Shown here: positions 12,890 through 16,250 of the stretch, piece by piece | Numbering within the stretch: the first letter of the stretch is position 1 | Layout of the letters: every line of letters begins with the position of its first letter | NCBI GenBank assembly: GCA_041655255.1 | Contig: JBBAFS010000038.1 | Coordinates: 1 to 16,250 of the forward strand | Direction: 5' to 3' | DNA: 16,250 bases | Origin: JBBAFS01 sp041655255 | GTDB taxonomy: Bacteria; Spirochaetota; Spirochaetia; Sphaerochaetales; Sphaerochaetaceae | Made by a program: the position numbers and the translations under genes | The notes under the pieces: generated by a model | What the model saw: only the letters and a program-made list of their open reading frames with translations | Told to the model about the DNA's origin: nothing | The model's database searches: none

Positions 12890-14331
12890 ACACACCACTA
12901 CTTATAGAACAATCAGTGAAAGGAAGAAGAGGCTATTATTATCCCAAAACGGATGTCCCATCCTATCCGCCTCTGCCTGCCAATCTTCAACGAGAGAGTG
13001 CACCTCAGTTACCTGAAATCAGTGAACTCGATGTGGTGCGTCACTACACCCGTTTAGCCACTAAAAGCTTTGGAGTAGATATTGGATTTTATCCACTTGG
13101 TTCTTGTACGATGAAATACAATCCTCGTCTCCACTCTTATATCACCTCTTGGGATTCACTTACTGAGGTGCACCCTCTTCAAGATGAATCGACAATCCAA
13201 GGCTCTTTAGAGTTGTTATATAACCTCACAAAAGATCTCTCTTCTATTACGGGAATGAGTTGGGGAACGATGCAACCTCTTGCTGGAGCACATGGGGAGT
13301 ATACAGGATTAAAAATCATTAAAGCGTACCACCAAAGTCGCAATGATCATAAAAGAACCAAAGTACTTATTCCTGTAAGTGCCCATGGGACAAACCCTGC
13401 AACAGCATCTGTTACTGGGTTCTCTATTGTAGAAGTAGCTACTGATACACGTGGTTTAGTCGATCTTGAATCACTAAAGAGTCTCTTGGACGATGAAGTC
13501 GCTGCTATTATGTTAACAAACCCTAATACCTTAGGACTCTTTGAATCCGACATTCGTGAAATTGCACATTTAGTGCACGGTTGTGGAGCTCAACTCTATT
13601 ACGATGGGGCGAATTTAAACGCCATTATGGGGATCTCTCGACCTGGAGATATGGGTTTTGATGTGATTCACCTCAATGTCCATAAAACACTCTCTACACC
13701 ACACGGAGGAGGGGGACCTGGAGCAGGGCCTGTGTTAGTGAAAGAGCACTTACAACCATTTCTTCCCACTCCCGATATTACACACAACGATGGGTATTAC
13801 AGCTTTGAGTGGGATCGAATTCAAAGCATTGGAAAGGTCAGTGGTTTTTGGGGAAATTTCTTAGTGTTAGTCAAAGCCTACACCTATATCCTTACGATGG
13901 GCTCTGATGGACTTAAAAGTGCATCAGAACATGCAGTATTAAATGCAAATTATCTGTTTACGTTATTGAAAGGGGCTTTTGATGTTCCGCATGAGAGTCG
14001 ATGTATGCATGAGTTTGTTGTTTCGGCTCAACACTATAAAGAGAAGTATGGAGTAAAAGCGCTCGATTTTTCAAAGGCATTGTTAGATCGCAACTACCAC
14101 CCACCAACGATGTACTTTCCACTCAATGTCTCAGAGGCTCTGATGTTTGAACCACCTGAGAGTGAGAGTGTAGAAGTATTAGAGGAGTTTGCTTCTACGA
14201 TGATTGAGTTAACCGAGTTAGCCAAAACAAACGCTGATGTTCTGAGATTATCACCTCACAGCACCGCAGTGAAACGGCTCGATGAGGTGAAAGCGGCAAA
14301 ACATCCGATTCTCACATGGAGAGAATTGTAA
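12886..14331 (+). CDS. gcvPB: Glycine dehydrogenase (decarboxylating) subunit 2
   Basis: Catalytic PLP-bearing half of the P protein, 481 aa. The PLP lysine is Lys267 in N-V-H-K-T-L-S-T-P-H, followed by the glycine-rich G-G-G-G-P-G-A-G-P loop. Other blocks: G-F-Y-P-L-G-S-C-T-M-K-Y-N-P (68-80), Q-P-L-A-G-A-H-G-E-Y (130-139), S-A-H-G-T-N-P-A-T-A (165-174) and Y-D-G-A-N-L-N-A (239-246). The GTG start is supported by GGAGG seven bases upstream and the four-base overlap with gcvPA. The gene ends 11 bases from the convergent mscL. A weak 6-bp stem (14308-14313 with 14321-14326) followed by a T-rich stretch may help termination. Confidence 0.96.
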   Translation: MNTPLLIEQSVKGRRGYYYPKTDVPSYPPLPANLQRESAPQLPEISELDVVRHYTRLATKSFGVDIGFYPLGSCTMKYNPRLHSYITSWDSLTEVHPLQDESTIQGSLELLYNLTKDLSSITGMSWGTMQPLAGAHGEYTGLKIIKAYHQSRNDHKRTKVLIPVSAHGTNPATASVTGFSIVEVATDTRGLVDLESLKSLLDDEVAAIMLTNPNTLGLFESDIREIAHLVHGCGAQLYYDGANLNAIMGISRPGDMGFDVIHLNVHKTLSTPHGGGGPGAGPVLVKEHLQPFLPTPDITHNDGYYSFEWDRIQSIGKVSGFWGNFLVLVKAYTYILTMGSDGLKSASEHAVLNANYLFTLLKGAFDVPHESRCMHEFVVSAQHYKEKYGVKALDFSKALLDRNYHPPTMYFPLNVSEALMFEPPESESVEVLEEFASTMIELTELAKTNADVLRLSPHSTAVKRLDEVKAAKHPILTWREL

Positions 14332-14342
14332 GGTTTCTTTTA

Positions 14343-14789
14343 TTAAGACTCTTTTGTTAAGGCATCTCGTATTTGGGTTAATAACACAACAGTCTCATCA
14401 ACTGTAACTTCTTCAACTGCCTCAACAACTGGTTCTTGTTCCTCTTTTGTAGCTTTCTCTATAGCAGAGCGAAAGCTATTCATTCCTTTAATAAGGAAAA
14501 AGACCACTACTGCTATAAAAAGGAAATCGACCACCGCTTGGATAAAGTTTCCATAGGTGAGTAAAAGCTCTGGTTTGCGAGCTGTCTCATGGCGTAGTAA
14601 GATAACAAGATTAGAGAAATTGACTCCGCCAAGGATAACTCCAACAATTGGCATAATGATATCATTCACTAAAGAGGAGACAATTTTAGTAAATGCGCTA
14701 CCTATGATAATCCCAACAGCCAAATCCATCACATTCCCGCGACTGATAAACTCTTTAAATTCGTGTGCGAGGCCTTTTTTCTTTCCCAT
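14343..14789 (-). CDS. mscL: Large-conductance mechanosensitive channel
   Basis: Homopentameric inner-membrane channel that opens under membrane tension and releases solutes on hypo-osmotic shock. The N-terminal amphipathic helix and first membrane helix show the family signature R-G-N-V-M-D-L-A-V-G-I-I-I-G-S-A-F (17-33). I-M-P-I-V-G-V-I-L-G-G follows, and the second helix is F-L-F-I-A-V-V-V-F-F-L-I. The C-terminus has a charged linker and a helical bundle segment (L-L-T-Q-I-R-D-A-L), as expected. I start at ATG 14789 (148 aa) because GGAG lies six bases upstream; an in-frame GTG at 14801 is less well placed. A minus-strand TATTAT at 14827-14822 is a possible -10. Single gene, convergent with gcvPB and divergent from trpS. 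Confidence 0.95.
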   Translation of the reverse strand: MGKKKGLAHEFKEFISRGNVMDLAVGIIIGSAFTKIVSSLVNDIIMPIVGVILGGVNFSNLVILLRHETARKPELLLTYGNFIQAVVDFLFIAVVVFFLIKGMNSFRSAIEKATKEEQEPVVEAVEEVTVDETVVLLTQIRDALTKES

Positions 14790-14830
14790 ATAATTCTCCA
14801 CGTACGTATGATACCTCCACTATAATAGGT

Positions 14831-14880
14831 AGGGTGAAAAAGTTCACTCTCTTTTTCTTCCTCCCCATTTCGTGTATACT
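14831..14880 (+). promoter_or_regulatory. Divergent mscL/trpS region: hairpin and candidate trpS -10
   Basis: GGGTGAA and TTCACTC form a 7-bp stem with a 4-base loop at 14832-14849, followed by TCTTTTTCTT, terminator-like on the plus strand. It has no obvious gene to terminate, and may limit stray transcription towards trpS. TATACT at 14875-14880 is a good -10 located 30 bases before trpS, but its -35 region is poor. Confidence 0.35.
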
Positions 14881-14910
14881 CGCCCAAAACGGTGAAAAAG
14901 GATTGCACTT

Positions 14911-15903
14911 ATGGAAACGGCAAAAAAGAGAATTTTAACAGGGGATCGCACCACAGGAAAACTCCACTTAGGCCACTATGTGGGGAGTCTTCAAAAGCGG
15001 GTCTCACTTCAAGATACATACGATACATTTATTTTGTTAGCCGATGTTCAGGCTCTTACAACGCACTTTGAAAATCCTCAGTTGTTAGAAAGTAGCATTA
15101 TCGATGTGACGATCGATAACTTATCAGTTGGCTTAGATCCCGAAAAAGTGACTATTATTCAACAAAGTGCAGTCAAATCGATTGCAGAGATGACCGTGTT
15201 TTACTCGATGTTAGTGAATGTAAATGCCCTGAGACACAATCCAACTATTAAAACTGAAGCAGCGAACTACGGCTATGATGATATGACGTACGGCTTTTTA
15301 GGGTACCCAGTAAGTCAAACTGCCGATATCTCATTTTGTAATGCCCACTTTGTACCAGTAGGAGAAGACCAAGTCCCCCATATCGAACTCTCTCGTAAAA
15401 TTATTCGAAAGTTTAACCATATGTATGGGACACACATCGTCGAACCCAAAGCAATCTTAAGTGATACTCCTCGCTTACAAGGACTCGATGGGAAAGCGAA
15501 GATGTCTAAGAGTATGGGAAATGCGATCTATTTAAGTGATACAGAAGCTGAAGTGAACGAAAAAGTTCGTAAAGCTCTCACAGACCCTCAACGTGTTACC
15601 CGTGATATCCCCGGAAGACCCGAAATCTGTCCTGTAGGGCAGTACCACAAAATCTTTAGTCCTAATGAGTGGGAAGATATTTGGGACCGTTGTCGTCATG
15701 CAACCATTGGATGTGTCGATTGTAAAAAGATCTTAGCAAAAAACATTAACGCTCTGTTAGAGCCTATGCGAGAAAAAAGAGCTTATTATGAGGCACACCT
15801 TGATGATGTGAAAGATATTATCACCAGTGGTAGCAAGAAAGCAAATATTATTGGAGATGAACAAGTCGCTTTGATGCGTGAGGCCATGCACCTGGTTATA
15901 TAG
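14911..15903 (+). CDS. trpS: Tryptophanyl-tRNA synthetase with predicted 4Fe-4S site
   Basis: Class I synthetase charging tRNA-Trp, 330 aa. The HIGH-type motif is G-K-L-H-L-G-H-Y (16-23) and the KMSKS loop is residues 197-201. The block G-D-R-T-T-G near the start and G-E-D-Q (151-154) are TrpRS features. The C-terminal anticodon-binding region has Cys240, Cys261, Cys268 and Cys271, spaced x20-x6-x2. The same order with x22-x6-x2 ligates a [4Fe-4S] cluster near the anticodon site of Thermotoga maritima TrpRS, so an Fe-S cluster is likely here. AAGGA precedes the ATG by nine bases. The azlC-like gene starts five bases after its stop, so they probably share a transcript. Confidence 0.95.
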   Translation: METAKKRILTGDRTTGKLHLGHYVGSLQKRVSLQDTYDTFILLADVQALTTHFENPQLLESSIIDVTIDNLSVGLDPEKVTIIQQSAVKSIAEMTVFYSMLVNVNALRHNPTIKTEAANYGYDDMTYGFLGYPVSQTADISFCNAHFVPVGEDQVPHIELSRKIIRKFNHMYGTHIVEPKAILSDTPRLQGLDGKAKMSKSMGNAIYLSDTEAEVNEKVRKALTDPQRVTRDIPGRPEICPVGQYHKIFSPNEWEDIWDRCRHATIGCVDCKKILAKNINALLEPMREKRAYYEAHLDDVKDIITSGSKKANIIGDEQVALMREAMHLVI

Positions 15904-15908
15904 GCTCA

Positions 15909-16250
15909 ATGATGGCAATGAAACGACATATTCTTAAACGCTCATTGTTATTAACTATCCCAGTGATGATGGGGTATGTTGTTCTTGGAATTGCCTTTGG
16001 GTTGTTATTACACTCAATTGGATATAACTGGGTGTGGGCATTAGGCATTAGTGTGTTTGTATTTGCCGGTTCGATGCAATTTGTATTAGTGGGATTACTT
16101 GCTCAACAAGCGCCACTGGTGAGTGTTGCCCTTACTACGGTGTTAGTGAACTCTCGTCACCTATTTTATGGTCTCTCTTTTATTGAGCGATTTAAAGCAA
16201 TGGGGAAAAGAGGCCTGTATATGATTTTTGCTCTTACAGATGAGACGTAT
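15909..16250 (+). CDS. azlC: Partial AzlC-family branched-chain amino-acid exporter (first 114 residues)
   Basis: Membrane protein cut by the right edge; 114 codons are open with no stop. Features of AzlC are visible: I-P-V-M-M-G-Y near residue 17, G-I-A-F-G near 27, F-A-G-S-M-Q-F (52-58), L-V-N-S-R-H-L-F-Y-G-L-S (78-89) and T-D-E near 110. AzlC works with the small AzlD protein to export branched-chain amino acids and analogues; azlD would be expected just beyond the window. Start choice is uncertain: ATG 15909, 15912 and 15918 are all in frame and none has a strong ribosome site, so coupling to trpS termination is likely. Confidence 0.88.
   Translation, partial: MMAMKRHILKRSLLLTIPVMMGYVVLGIAFGLLLHSIGYNWVWALGISVFVFAGSMQFVLVGLLAQQAPLVSVALTTVLVNSRHLFYGLSFIERFKAMGKRGLYMIFALTDETY

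Noticed and set aside
14821..14826. Perfect TATAAT on the plus strand between mscL and trpS
   Set aside because: No -35 at correct distance, and a terminator-like hairpin follows at once; its reverse complement may instead serve mscL.

Overview
The window reads as ordinary chromosomal DNA of a moderately AT-rich, probably anaerobic bacterium. Four observations point that way: a rubrerythrin-like protein beside a two-cluster ferredoxin, a tryptophanyl-tRNA synthetase with a predicted iron-sulfur site, a split glycine dehydrogenase (GcvPA/GcvPB), and a long serine hydroxymethyltransferase of the type I associate with Chlamydiae and Spirochaetes. With the lipoprotein substrate-binding protein and a tRNA lacking an encoded CCA, I lean towards a spirochaete (Sphaerochaeta/Treponema relatives). 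That is an inference from gene content, with moderate to low confidence. No phage, IS element, CRISPR array or rRNA is visible.

Layout. Bases 1-79 (minus) hold the first 26 codons of a gene leaving the window, possibly an O6-alkylguanine-DNA alkyltransferase. Bases 143-1473 are a redox block: a minus-strand glutaredoxin-like gene with its own terminator, and divergently a rubrerythrin-like gene plus a 4Fe-4S ferredoxin-like gene. A perfect inverted repeat lies between the two directions. A minus-strand tRNA-Arg(CCT) with promoter and terminator follows (1481-1621).

Bases 1728-7673 hold a complete branched-chain/hydrophobic amino-acid ABC transporter, livJ-livH-livM-livG-livF. livH to livF overlap by 1-4 bases. 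A terminator-like hairpin and a strongly structured 97-base stretch separate livJ from livH. Downstream lie an AcuB-like CBS-CBS-ACT gene with its own promoter and a small Smr-domain gene. The ACT domain makes the AcuB-like protein a candidate amino-acid sensor for the system.

On the minus strand, infA (IF-1) meets the Smr gene end to end, 2 bases apart. Its near-consensus promoter is covered by an inverted repeat and preceded by an exact 27-bp tandem duplication. Upstream of it is a LeuT/MhsT-type sodium:amino-acid symporter gene. Divergent from the symporter is a glycine/one-carbon operon, glyA-gcvH-gcvPA-gcvPB; gcvT and lpd are not in the window. mscL is convergent with gcvPB.

The right end holds trpS and the start of an azlC-like branched-chain amino-acid exporter gene. 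The common theme is amino-acid import, sensing, interconversion and export. The items most worth a second look are the livJ-livH RNA structure, the rubrerythrin-like protein that seems to lack diiron ligands, the predicted Fe-S cluster in TrpRS, and the infA promoter region.
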